Origin: Nigrospora sphaerica
Lineage: Eukaryota; Ascomycota; Sordariomycetes; Amphisphaeriales; Apiosporaceae
Assembly (NCBI GenBank): GCA_018287875.1
Contig: JAGVVL010000002.1
Location: 4,588,001-4,652,000, forward strand
DNA: 64,000 bases
Direction of reading: 5' to 3'
Below, piece after piece: positions 22,834 to 35,342 of the stretch (the first letter of the stretch is position 1; each line of letters begins with the position of its first letter). The notes beneath the pieces are model-generated. The model was not told the origin of the DNA and ran no database searches. It saw nothing but the letters and a program-made list of their open reading frames with translations. Made by a program: the position numbers and the translations under genes.

Positions 22834-24090
22834 AGACGGGCTCCCCGGTGGCGCCCGAGGTGAATATCCAAGTACCTACCCTATGTATTGGACGGAGTTG
22901 ACTCGATATATTTTTATTCTTGCGGTCCGTGGGTATCTGTTTCCTGGTACCCGCGAAGCAAGTACGCGCAGGCCACTACTAACACATTGGCGTTATCATG
23001 CGCCGTGTGTGCGTGTGTGCGCGCGCACAAGTGCGTTGCAGCATAGCACGCGGCGCCCGTGTGCATGCCATGTACCTGTGGTGTTCTGCCCGGCTCGGGT
23101 GGGCTTCGCATGTGCAAATCGAACAGCCTCGACAGTAAGATCGAATACAAAGCCGTGCTGCTGCTGCTCCTTCTGCTGCTTGCCTTCCGGCTCGTTTGTC
23201 TGTAGCCTGCCCTCGTCCCCAAACTGCCCCGGCGTGGCGCACGGGGCGGAGAGAACAGAAGGCATTCATCGTAGGCTGTTACATGCAGTGAAAGACGGGA
23301 CGGTGCAGATGGACTGCCTGACGTTGTCCTGCCCCATGTTTGTCCGCAACCGTCATACGGACCTCCCCATCTCTTGCAAGTTTGTCCACAGCCGACATAC
23401 CTCTCCATCTCTTAGAAAACTGGCTCCCCGGCATCAAGCCGAGACGGGCTACGCAAAGTGCTTGCAACATGAGACTGTACAGGTTTGGTGGGGAGGGGAA
23501 TGCAACTCTTTCTATTGGATATCTATGTAGAGAGGGAGGCCAGGCGGTCTCCTCGGCTTCCCTGCGTAAGAGGTGCGTCCCCTCGCCCCCCAAAGCAGAA
23601 CGCGATGGCCATCATCTGATTGATGGCGCTTGGTTTACGCGCCTAGCATGCTATGGCTCGCTTCCACCAAAATGCCCAGGGGCCGCGGCCAAGGAAAAAC
23701 CGAGAGCGATGAGGGTTAAACGGAGTCGCCTTTCCCCAAGTCTAGATAAAAACAAACTTGAAAAAAGAAATAAAAAAGAAGAGAAGGGCGCGGCGGCCCG
23801 CCCGCCCTTCGTCCGTGAAGCCATGTACTCCTGGAACCCCGTGACAATGCAACTGTTGAATGTGTGAAGTGTGTGCTCGGCGCCGTATTGTAACCAATGA
23901 TGCGTCATTAAACTGGGTATTGGGTGCTTTATGCGAAGAAGTCAAGCCCATGGGCTGCCTCGATGGTTGGGTATGAATATTCGTATTAGATGCTGGTGAC
24001 GCGCAGCTTTAGTTCCCGTCGCCGTGGCGGATGGCGACGTAGTCGTGTGTGGGTGTGGTGGGTTTAGGAATGGCGAGGGAGCCGGAGACC
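22834..24090. other. Convergent spacer between HET gene and Sok1-like gene
   Basis: No gene supported. There is a short GTGT/GCGC alternation near 23005-23035 and an A-rich patch at 23745-23785. Reading frames up to 268 codons overlapping the HET 3' end have no protein-like character. Confidence 0.55.
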
Positions 24091-26109
24091 TCACCGTGAC
24101 GCCGCGTCGGGCATCTCTGTGTCTTCCAGTTCGCCGTCGTAGACAAGAGACGACCAAACGCGCCAGTGCAGTAGGCCCAGGTGCGTCAACCGCGTGGCCA
24201 TGTCCTCGAGGCCGCCCTCCTCGCGGGCTTCGCGCCCTGAGCCGTCGCGAGCCTCTCGCTCCGTCGAGTGGTCCCGGGTACCGTCCCACGTTCGGGTGGG
24301 CCCCTGGAGCCGACCGCCAGTCGCCACCGAGAACAGATTGACGCCCGTCAGCGGCTTGAGTTCCTTGACCCGCTGCTGCAGCTCGACCACGAGCCGCTTG
24401 TGGAACTGCCGCTCGACGTCCTGGAACAACTGCGACTCGGGCTCGCATAGATGCCGGTCCAGCTCCTCCTCGAACTGGACCAGCACATCCGACGGCGCGT
24501 CGGTGAAACGGAATATCTGCAAGGCCAGAGAGTCCTTCATGGCCTTCCACCGGTGTGTGGGCCGCGAGCTCGGCGACGACGTCTGCAGCAGCGCGACGAG
24601 CGAGCTGTAGAGCTGTCGTGACTTGGCCCGCACCTCGGCCGCCGTCGTCGACGGGTGCGAGGGCAGGATCATGGAGGAGCGGGGCGATGAGCTGGCAGAG
24701 CCGGCCGATGAGAAGACCAGGCTGGACGGCCGCGACGGGGGGCTGTTAAAGTTGAAGCTGCCGTTCAGGTCCTCGTCGCTGCTCGCAGACGAGAGGAGGC
24801 CCGAAGCATCCGAAAGCGGCGTCGCCAGGAAGGGCGTCGGGATGACCGAAGTCCCGTAGTTCCGGTACTCCTTCTCCAGGCTTTCGTACAGGCGCATGCA
24901 GATCTCTAGGTTGATGGCATCGAGCATGTCGGTGCGGAGCTTGAACATGCGCTCCTCGTCGAACAGGAAAGTGTTAGGAAGCTGCTCAAGGTTCGACGGC
25001 AGGATCAAGCGGGACAAGGCCTCGAAGAACACGGCCATGCCGCCAAACGCCGCCTTCGACTCGGCGCTGGGCTGCGACTCCTGGCCGGCCGCCGCGTACC
25101 ACTGCTGGGCGGCCTGGGGCGCCAGCTTGCCCGTCTGGATCTTCTTGTAGAAGAAGCGGCGCTCAAACTTGACCGTGTCCTCGATCAGGACGGGCCGGAG
25201 GCAGCGAATCTGGTGGTTGGCGACATCAAGCTTCATGGCCTCCAGCACACTCAGCAGGCTCCGCATGCCCTGGACGAGCTCATCCATGTCGTTGGTCCGG
25301 TTGCCGTTGGTCAGTTGGTTGTACATCTCGTCAACCCACTCGTCCCTCATAGGCGCGCAGTGCGACTTGAGGATGCCCGAAAGCCACGAGGCCAGTTTCT
25401 CCAAGTCGGCCACGCCCCGGTGGAACTGTTGCATGATCAGATCCACGTTGAGGCCCTCATCGAGATAGACGCGATCGCGCGACGGCACCAGCGTCTGGAT
25501 GATTTCCTTGACCGACCGCAGCAGCACCGGCAGACACCACTCCTGGCCCTGCCCGTAGCGTTGCTGGAAGCCCACGGGATCGGCGATGAACTGCTGCAGC
25601 TGATCGCGAAGCGTCGTCCAAAACTGGTTCGCCCTGTCCTGTTTCCTCCTGCCCTTCTCGCCGTCCAGGTTCGGCCGGAAGTGCAGCTCCGGGTCGAAGT
25701 TGATGTCGTGCCGCAGTTTGGGGTTGTGAATGATCTTGTTGACGTCGAGCTCGCTCAGCGTCGTCTTGGTGACCGGCGGCTCCAGCGGCCTCGGTGACGA
25801 CGACGACTGATGGCTTGCCACGGCTCTCTGGGCCCGACGCAGGTCCATTGACCTCTGGACCCTCGCCGACAGGTTCTCGGAAGATGTTGAGCCGGTCGAG
25901 GGATTCCGCGACAGGCTGCCGTCGGCCGGACCCGGCGCAAACTGGCGAGGAAAGTCGTTCTGGGGCCTCGTCTGCTCTTCGGCCTCGGCGCTGGGGGCCT
26001 CGGGGGCCGCTTTCTGCTGCTGGATCTGGTCCTCGCGCGTGTTCGGGCTGGGCTCCGAGAGTCGTCGGTGATTCCGCTCCATCCCGCTGTCTATGCCTTG
26101 GTCGCCCAT
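24091..26109 (-). CDS. sok1: Sok1/Tcp11-family protein
   Basis: Uninterrupted 672-residue frame. Residues 1-110 are polar, Ser/Gln/Glu-rich and probably disordered. From about 115 onward (LSELDVNKIIHNPKLRHDINFDPELHFRPNLDGEKGRRK) it follows the helical T-complex protein 11 family to which yeast Sok1 belongs. Further family landmarks are VGFQQRYGQGQEWCLPVLL, LIMQQFHRGVADLEKLASWL, HCAPMRDEWVDEM and the C-terminal LTHLGLLHWRVW. Yeast SOK1 was found as a high-copy suppressor of loss of cAMP-dependent kinase, so a link to cAMP signalling is inferred by homology only. The start is the first true ATG in frame; further upstream there are only non-ATG codons. A Ser-rich linker near 440-510 looks disordered. 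The stop (cgg tga gg) lies in a GTGAGG donor-like context, but the end resembles what I recall of relatives, so I keep it. Confidence 0.88.
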   Translation of the reverse strand: MGDQGIDSGMERNHRRLSEPSPNTREDQIQQQKAAPEAPSAEAEEQTRPQNDFPRQFAPGPADGSLSRNPSTGSTSSENLSARVQRSMDLRRAQRAVASHQSSSSPRPLEPPVTKTTLSELDVNKIIHNPKLRHDINFDPELHFRPNLDGEKGRRKQDRANQFWTTLRDQLQQFIADPVGFQQRYGQGQEWCLPVLLRSVKEIIQTLVPSRDRVYLDEGLNVDLIMQQFHRGVADLEKLASWLSGILKSHCAPMRDEWVDEMYNQLTNGNRTNDMDELVQGMRSLLSVLEAMKLDVANHQIRCLRPVLIEDTVKFERRFFYKKIQTGKLAPQAAQQWYAAAGQESQPSAESKAAFGGMAVFFEALSRLILPSNLEQLPNTFLFDEERMFKLRTDMLDAINLEICMRLYESLEKEYRNYGTSVIPTPFLATPLSDASGLLSSASSDEDLNGSFNFNSPPSRPSSLVFSSAGSASSSPRSSMILPSHPSTTAAEVRAKSRQLYSSLVALLQTSSPSSRPTHRWKAMKDSLALQIFRFTDAPSDVLVQFEEELDRHLCEPESQLFQDVERQFHKRLVVELQQRVKELKPLTGVNLFSVATGGRLQGPTRTWDGTRDHSTEREARDGSGREAREEGGLEDMATRLTHLGLLHWRVWSSLVYDGELEDTEMPDAASR

Positions 26110-29100
26110 GGTGACTCTTTTTTCTTTACCCCTGCGTCCTTTGCGTGTGATAAGTCGTTTGCGCGCGCTCCTCTTCTTCTTTCGCCCAAGACCCTGCTTT
26201 CGGTTTCTCTGACCACGCAACGTGGGGGTGGGGCTGACGTTTCACAGAATAAGTCCCGTCGTATACTTCTTCCAGTAGCGGCCGGCGGCTGGAAGAGCCA
26301 GAGCGAGGTATAAGTGATGGAAGGTGGCCCAAAAGGGTTGGGCTAGGAAGCCGGGCGAGAGTCAGCTCCGGGGCTCCGTATGGCAACTTGCAAACAAACA
26401 ACCAGCGCACATGAGGTTCTACGAAACGGGTCTCGTGAAGATCAAAGCGGGTGGGCGCAGCCGTGGTAGCACGAGTGACGCTCTGTGATTCGCAACGAGA
26501 AACCGAGACGGCACGACAGTTTGTGGGCGGCTGGCTCTCTTGGGTTGGGGGGGAAAGGGCAGGGGGGTGGATCAACACTTACACGTGCAACTCGTGTGCG
26601 TACAGTTACAGTCAGGCCGACGGGAACAGCAGTCAGGGAGCCCAGCGCTGTAGCGGCGTATTCGTCGTCGTTGTCGAGTTTCCGATTATTATTGTGGAAT
26701 TTGCCTGCTACTGGACGCGAGGATCGTCGTCGTGTGTTTGCAGGTTGTGAAGGAATGTCCTTAGGCCCAAATCGTCTTCGTCTGTTTCACCTGCGTCGCC
26801 GTCTTCGCAGAAGGGAGCGTCCGTAGCTGGGAACGGCTACAACCAAGTCGAACCACTGTACAACTACCGGCGGGGGGTAGGTAGAAAGGAGGGGGGTAAG
26901 GGAGGAGAGGAAAGAGAAGAGTAACGAGGACGAGGAGAAGTAGGGGGAGGCAGGTGATATGGGAGCAACCGCCTCACTTAGTACCTCTAATCCAGGACCC
27001 AGTTATGGTGGACTCGGTAGGTAGTGGTAGTGGAGCAACAGCAGCAGCGGCAACCGGCCAGAGAAGTAGACGAGGTCTGGCAGATTAAGAGACCAGAGAG
27101 GGACGGGTATGTATCTAAGGAACAGAGGGAAGAAGACGAGAGAGGACGTGTGGGAGTGGGTGTGCGCGTGTGCGAGGGAGAGGGAGAGGGAAGGAGGAAG
27201 GGAGGGTAGGAGGGAGGTACACTGTAGGTATTGGACGGTACAGCGCAACCACACAGCACAGGAGGGACTGGGGGGTGGAGGGGGCGTGTCTAGTACGACG
27301 GCAACAACACCAACCGGGACAAGAGGATGGGGACTCGGGAGAAGGAGAGAAGAGGGAGAGAAAATGGAGAAAAACGGCAGCAGCCAGAGAGCCGAGTGAC
27401 GACCTTGTTCTAAAAGAAGCAATCAAACCGGCAAAGGCAAATTAACCACCGAAGGTACCCACGGGCTGGCTTAAGGGGTGGTGTGGGCAAGGTACGGGGT
27501 GGGAAATGAAAGAAAATATGAAGCATTGAGACTTCCATGCGCCATTGCACCGGCTGCATCCACACCTTGACCTTACCGTGCTGGCTCGTACCTTAAAGGC
27601 CTACATTCCCATCCACCATCCCATGTAGTAGCGCGCGCGCTGGTCCAAGTGCCTGGCCGGGCTTGCGCGCGCGCGCGCGCGGGAGCTGCAGCAAGCGCCA
27701 GACAGCGACGACGGGCGACGGACGGTACCTGCTCCGTCCCACGCACCCATCCTTCGCACGGGATTCCCATACGGCTTGCAGGACGGCTAGCGACAGGCGC
27801 GGTATGGGTTTTTTTTTCCTCTTTCCCACCCGGGGACTGGGGGCAGCAGAAACGTGGACGCCCTTGGCTAGGCCGGCTTGGGCCTGCTGGACCTGCTGGG
27901 GGCGTTGGCTGGTGCCGGGCTGCCCTGGCTGCAGTGCTGGAACTAGCGTGCCTCGTTGTGTCGTCAGGAGGTAGCATTGTGGAAGTCAGTCGGATCTATG
28001 TCGTAGGAGAGCGCGCTGAGGTCCCGTTGGGGGGGTCTGTCGTCGCCGTCGTCGTCGCAGGCCCGTCCGCCCAGCCCAGCCCCAGCCCCAGGCCGCCCGC
28101 AAAAGAGAGGCACATGGGTGTCCCTGCGCGCAAGGTGGGATGGTGTGTGGATGGTGGTGGTGCACTGATGATGGAGGGATGGAGGGATGGATGTTGGATG
28201 CTGGATGCTGGCTAAGTTGGATGGAGTAGAGGTAAGTAAAGTATCTACCTGCCCGCCACAGTATGGCCAAGGTACCTACGGATTTCCTTACCTCCAATGG
28301 CTATGGAGTATGGGCAACCAAGGCCTATGGGGTTCTCGACATACCCCCTCTCAACCAAATGGTCGTTCCGAGTTCGACCACTACCACCTACCTAGGCGCA
28401 GGTGGTAAAGAGAGGCATTCAGTAATACATCCACACGTACTGCATATTCACTGACTTACGCCTCTACATCCCAACTTACTAAGAAGTGCTTAGACCGACT
28501 GTTAGCTGCTTGCGTCTTACGTACTTGTGCGCACAATGAAAAACCGAAACATAGAAAAACGGTAAACGTCGGTGTGATGTTGCAGCGGTCATCTTGCCCG
28601 AATGACTTTGGGATTTTTGTTGTGGTGGTGGTGATGGTGGTGGCGGTGGTGGTGGTCACTGTCGGACGTTGCTCCGACCATGTACCTAACCTACAGCGAT
28701 GCGCCGCTCTCGCTGTGTAGCCCGTATGTAAGCCAGGTAGGATGGATGCCTTCACAGATCAGCACTACGAGGCTATCCAAGAAGCTACCTAGCTACTTAC
28801 AACCTAAGGAAGTCGGACGAGTCGGACGAGGCTCACGCCCGCCCCAGCAATGGAGAGACCTCTGATACGGAGCGAGGCTGTTGTGGTGGGCGCCTCTTTT
28901 TCCGCTCCGGCCCTTCCACAGGACCGGAAAACCGTGGTCATGGGCCGGGAAGAATGCAGCGACTCAACGGGGGACTCTAGCCCGAGTTGGGCGCCCCCCC
29001 CGGTCGATACTAGTTCCAGCCTTCCATTCCTTCACCCGCCTTCGCCGCTCACGGTCTTCTTTGCCCAGTCGCCCAGTCGCCATGGCTGCAGCAGAACGAT

Positions 29101-31815
29101 CGGCGGCGGTGTACATTAGATAGCCCGCTAGCCAATCAATAGGTTCCCACCCCCTGATGGTTTCGACAACTGTACCTAGTCATCGTGGAGGCCTTCCCTG
29201 GAAGACGCCCGGCATCACCTTCGCCCCTCCCCCTCCAGCCAGCCAGCCACCTAGAGGAGAGAAGAGCGCTGGGCGCATACGTGCACGCTGCCTCGTGCCG
29301 GCCGTCGTGCATACCTTGCAGCAGATAGAGAGTAGGTAGTGGAGTGCGCGTGCGCGCCAGCTGGCAAAGACATGACCACGAATGCGGTTGCGTTGCACCC
29401 CCCTCCCAATCCAAACCATACCCCTACAGGCGCTGGAGTGACCGACGGAGGATCAATGGACGGAGGAGGTGGGAGGGGAGGTGACGGGGCGCCGGCCATG
29501 GCTGACAGGCAGGACGATGAGCGTCCGTTCCCCTCGGCCTCGGATCCCAGCGAAGCCAGTTACTTCGCATACTTCTCCCGCACACACGAGAGCAAATGTG
29601 ACGGCTATCACATACATGCCTCCTTGGGTGGGTGGTGTGGGTGGGTGCGCTGTCGGGACACACGCATCTATCACTGGGGGAACTTTTACCCTCGCCTTAC
29701 TTGCCCCAGCACGACGGCACGACTTTTTAAAGTGCACATCGACTGACGATCGACCGACCGACCGACCGGCCGGCCGACCGTGCCGTATCTTTGTATTGCC
29801 GGCTGCCATGCTGTAAAGAAACCATGCTGTCCCGCCCCGTCCAGGACAACACTGACGGCTGGGGATTAGCACCGACCGGACCATTGGGGAGTGGTGGTGT
29901 CGGCGCTTGGCTTCGTTTCTCGCGCCAGAAGGAAAAAACGAACAAGTGGGTACGGGTCGCGCTAGATTCCCCCGTCCTCCATTTTCCTTTCCCTTCCGGC
30001 TGCCAGGCGGCCAGGCACAAGGGGGGATGTGGGTGTAGTACCGAGTGCGAAGATTGGGCGTTGCAACCTGGAGGGTGGTATTTCTTTGTTGGACCCAGCC
30101 GTCGGCGATGTACCAAATATCCCACCACCATGGGCATCCATCTACTCAGTAAGTAGTACGACTCACGGTAGCCGGCCCGTCGTGGTGGGTTTACCTCCTA
30201 CCGACGGTCTCGGTCGGCTGGCATCCATTCTTCTCCCCCGACCCTCCGGTCGATCGGGAGGGGGGTCTGCGTCACTCGCTACACGTAGACGACCACACAG
30301 ACTCCCGTGATAACGATGCGTCTATGCCCACTGTACGTACGTTTTGCGGGAAAGTAAAGCCGCGAATGGGCGTTGCTAAGGTACGGGATGCCTATACGTA
30401 TGTTGGTATTGACCACGGGGCACTCAGGCACCCTTTCCCCTCTCCCCCCTACCCACCCCCCCTGTCGCCTGCCACTACCCCCCGGTTCCTCGCCCCAACC
30501 CCTGAACCCTGGCCCTGGCTCTTGGAATTCCCAAGTCTACGGGTCTCGCAGGGCGTGCTGGGCCAGGGTGAGCCGGCTGAGAAGCCTGGGGCTATCTAGG
30601 GCCTTGGGCTGCCAGGGGGGAGAAAAGGGCAGCAGGGCCAGGGCAGGCCGGCCGGCTCGGTCGTCGTTGAGCCAGGCCAGGGATGAGCCCAAGTGAATGG
30701 CTAAAACGGTGTCAAGACCCTGCATACCTAAAACGGAGCACCATGGGCAGTTCAGTCAGCCGACGCGGCCTCGCCTTTGCGCGACTATGCGACGCCGCCA
30801 TTGCAAAGGCGGTAATGCCCCCGTAATGCCGGCCGCTGGCCGGGTGGAAGCTGAGCTGGATCCATCACCAAAGCGCCGGATGGGGGGAAGGGGAAAGAAG
30901 CGGACCGCCGTTGACAATGAAGGGATGGATGACTGGATGGGCGGCCAGCTAATGCCTACCATACAGGGCTATTGTCTGTACCGCATCCCTAGTCCGAGTT
31001 AGATGGATCGTATCGCAGCACGTCAACACCGCTCACGATGCGTGTCCATACCTACCTGGGTACATGTAGGACGTACTTCTCATACTGCTACTAGCTGCAC
31101 ATATATACTTTCCAGGCGTGGCGCTGCTGGACCTGCTCCGTTCACGGACAGGTCCGGCAGGCCAGGCTGGTAGGGACATGGCAATGTTCGAAAGTGCCAG
31201 CCACGCAATGAGGGGGGAGTGAGGTGACGGCATGACGGCTGCAGGTTGCACGATGGGATGGCAAAGAAGTTTTACCCTCGCTGGTTTGGGCGGCCTCTTA
31301 CGCAAACCACATGCTCTAGCATGCATCATCATCACCCTCTCTGACAGCCAGAGGTCTCCGCCTCGCTCGCTCCATTCCATGCCGCCTCCTCCTCTTTGCG
31401 CGCGTCCGCCGGCCAGGCACGGTTGTCTTTTCCGGGTGGCCAAAGAGCCGGCCTAAGAGGGCCATCGGCCATCCGGGCGATGCGGATCGAAAACCATCAG
31501 CGATTCCCGCTTTCGCTTTCCCCTCCATATCGGGATGGCCAACGTACCCTTACCCACCTGCTAGGAGTAGGAGCATAAAGTAAGAGTTAGGTTACCTGTC
31601 AGAAACCAACGTAAGTTGTGCATATCTCTTACCCAAGTAACGTTCTCGTCACATATGTATGCGCCTAATTAGATGGGAGGGGGGTGACCTGTCCATGTGG
31701 ACGGTGGCATCATGTAGGTAACACTCGGTGGCTGGGTTGCTGGGAGTGAACAGACCCTCACTCAACCCAAGGGGGGGCGCCCAGTCATCAAACCGACGAC
31801 GGCGGACTGGCTGGA

Positions 31816-31960
31816 AACACACATGCACACACCCACACCCACACGCATATACGCATCCGCGCATACACACACACACACACACACATACGCACACACACAC
31901 ACGCACACACGCACACACACACGCACACACACACACACACATACACACGCACAAACATAC
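31816..31960. repeat. Compound (CA)n repeat
   Basis: About 145 bp of CA units with CG, TA and CC interruptions, inside the gene desert. It is almost pure purine-pyrimidine alternation, and the Cys/Val and His/Thr reading frames across it are repeat artefacts. Confidence 0.9.
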
Positions 31961-34900
31961 ATGAACACCTGCACACTCACTCGACACACAAGCGCTCCTA
32001 CAACGTACTGGCCAGCAAGTCCACATCCATCTCCGAGCTTACCAACTCAACAGGGAAATGTACCCAGTAAAGGCCCTGACCGGGGTCCCAAATCCCCTTG
32101 GAGCCAGTCAGCCTAGCTCGGTACATGGATCTTGGGGAGGGGTGGATGGTGGATGGATGGATGTTAAGATGCTCCCCCGATATCGTATGGGTGGATGTAT
32201 AGTAGGTACGAATGGGTCAAACCCGCCCGCCCGCCCAGCCTTCTCTTCCGCCCTCCCACTCCCTGTCCTGTCCACTCCTCTACTTGGGCCACTACGAGTC
32301 CGACTAGCGGCGAGGCTGCAGCTGTTGTCTCATGAATGGATCCGACGGCGGGCTGATGACCTGCGCCGCTGCCCACTTCACTTTCCTTCCATGTGTGTAG
32401 TCATGTTGTTGTAGACCTAGAGCCTAGGTCTCATCAAACATGGCGGTGCCCTGCACAGCGCCCACGAGTCAAGGCGTGTTTGAGGGCCGAAAAGCTCACA
32501 ACACACCAACACACAACACATTTACGCAACGCAACGCACCTAGGCCCTCCCGACAGCGACAACTACTCAGCACACCGAACCCCGGTCCCATCCTTGGGAT
32601 GGAACAGCACAACACGGCGTGGCATCGCGACCATCGGAAACACAACCCTTCGGCGCGAGAGCCCATGGCCGCTCCCAGCGCCCGTGACCCATTGCCGATC
32701 CCCATGGGCCACGCCCTGGCCCATGAGCCACGAGCCATGGTCCGTCAACGTGCGCGGTGGAGTCGGCCATGTCTAGTCTGGGTAGCCAATTCGCCCTCTG
32801 CTAAAGTCCCCTTGTTGCGAGAGGGTCCGGCATAAACAGGGCTGCCCTTGTGACCCAGGCCAGGAACCCGCCGTGCCTTGGGGCGCTCAAGGTGAGGTGA
32901 GGTGGGCGGGCTAAGGTGAGGCGAGAAGCCTGCGCGGGTATTGATTGCCTCCTCGCTTAAGTACTTCTTTGGGGCGCCCGACGGGAATTGCAAGCGGGAG
33001 TGCTATCTTTGTAAATTACGAGCGAGGCATTTGACCTGGTCTTTTTCGCATCCGGCCCGGGGGGGCACACGTCCGCCCTGCTACGGTTGTAGGACCGAAG
33101 GTCGTGGACGTACGGGCAGTGGCATGGATTTCGGAGAGGGCACGACGACAAACGCACCCACCCACGCGGCCCGCCGACGACAACAGAGAAAACAACAGAA
33201 ACAAACAAACCATTCCCGACCGACAGAAACCCCACCGCGAGAGCGACCGACGTACGGGCACCGCCACCGTGGAAAGGGAGCCAGCAAAAAAAAAAATATA
33301 CTGCAGAGGCCAGCCAGGACGTGGCACCAGTGGCCGGGCTACCGAAGTACCCACCGTGGCGGCGTCTGGAGTTGCTCTTGACGCAACGCTAAGCGTCAAC
33401 ATGCTGCAAGACTGGAACTGGAGCGCCCGATGGCCAACCCAAGTCAAAAACCGAGGTCTAACTAGTTGTACAAGGCCGTGCCATCCTCGCTGTCCTTCAG
33501 GGCCCGATGAGGGCAAGAGAGGAGAGCGTCATACGGGCCGGCTGTTCGGGACGGCACCATTGATGGCTTAGGTAGCCCGGTAGGTGGGTTGTTCCCGACT
33601 TTCCACTGTCTCTCTTGCTCTCCCCATCGCCTCCCTCTCGCTCTCCTTTTTCTTTTTTTTCCCTGCTCGCATGACTGCTAGCAGCCGGCGGCAGCGGCGG
33701 CGGCGTCGGCGATAGTGGCGGCGTGCCGTAGTCGCATCGGCATGCCCTGGCGCCAGAGCCCCCTTCGACATCGGCTAATGAACGGTTTCACTTAGCCGGT
33801 CGTACTCCCCCCCTCCCCAACCATTTCTAAACCATCGATAGAAGAGGTAGGTACTCCCATACGTCGACACTACTGCTAGGTACTGCATATCCCGACTAGC
33901 AGCCGGACCGGCGTCACTGTAAGACCGGCTGGTCCGACTTACACACTCACACACATACACACATCCGACACACCAACACACAGACACACACAAGGAAAGA
34001 AAAAGCACAGCGGAGGTGGGCCAGCGGAGACGTACCTACCTAGAATTGGGGGCCCGGGCAAACGGGGCTTCCTTAACCCGATATGTGGACATCCATGGAT
34101 CTGAAGTACGTATCGAGCCGATACGAACTACACTCCTTCTTTCCCCCCCCCCCCCCCTGGGGCTGTTGCCAAGAAACTAGAAGCTTCGTGGATTCCTTCC
34201 ACTCACGGCCCGGATCTCCTCTGTGACGCGCCGCCGATGCATTGGGGGTCCATCAGACCAGCCAGACCGCTTCACTTGGTCCCATTCCCGCCGTCCGCAC
34301 AGGTACAGGGCTCCTCCTGTTTGGGTAGGGGCCGCCGACGACTTTCCGGGATTCCGACCTTGTTCGCCCATTCATTGTACGGCCGACCTACCGCCACTCC
34401 CTCTCCTCTCCTCTGGACCTGCTGCGCCTAGCCGCTATGCAGAGCCACGTACGGGCTGACGGAGCGCCCCTGCTGCCACGACATGTAAGATACCCAGTTT
34501 CCACGCACAGCATCCCTATTTGGTGTCTGCATGGGCTCCCGGAGGCGAGCCACGGCAGCCGCCTAGCCCACTGCCCACTCATTGTCTCCCACTCAAGGGC
34601 TCTCTCCCAATTCGGCCTGGCGGGCCCGGCTGCTGTCCGTCCCCCTTCGTCGCCTGCACCATTCTCCTCCGGCTCGCACGTAGGCGCCGCCTTTGTCACG
34701 GGGGATACCAGGCGGGGTTCACTTGCCAACCACGGGGGCGCTCAGGCAGGTAGGTACATACATAGAGACGGGGGGACCGTCCTGCCCGGGCTGCCAGTTT
34801 GCTCGCGTCGGTCAGGCCCAACGGTCGACGACGTGCAGCCAGCAAGCGGTACGGCTGCTGCGAATGTCACCTCCCATTTCCATGGATGGATTCATGTAGC

Positions 34901-35079
34901 CAGACATGTAGACTCGCCCGTATTCGGCAGCTCGGCTGCCCGTCCCATCACCCTCTGCTCCCCCGCCTCCGCCGGTCTTCGGGTCGGGTTGGACCGCATG
35001 AGCTGGGACGGCCGAGTCTGCCTCGATCGGGGTCACCTGAGGTGAAAGGGTCTGGCCGTGCAGATATCGGACAATCTCC

Positions 35080-35100
35080 GGGGGGGGGGGGGGGGGGGGG
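35080..35100 (+). repeat. Poly-G tract (21 G)
   Basis: An unbroken run of 21 G, followed 227 bases later by a second run of 16 G at 35327-35342. Both could form G-quadruplexes. The lengths may also be sequencing artefacts. Confidence 0.8.
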
Positions 35101-35326
35101 TGGAGATGAGACGAAAAGCCGGCCGCTACGACGACTCCTGACCGCTAGGGCACCAGCCTTCATGCGGGTGAGGAACGCGAACCAGCCTCCCGCTCTTCTA
35201 CATACCACGGCATTTTGGCCCCGCGGCCGCCCCTCGTAACACTCGGGACGATTCCACGACTACCTACTCCGTACACAAGCAAGTGCGTGCGTGCGTGCGT
35301 GCGTGCCCCAGGGAGCACGACTTACC

Positions 35327-35342
35327 GGGGGGGGGGGGGGGG
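35327..35342 (+). repeat. Poly-G tract (16 G)
   Basis: Second uninterrupted G run, just after a short GTGC repeat (35283-35306) in the gene desert. Same caveat on exact length. Confidence 0.8.
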
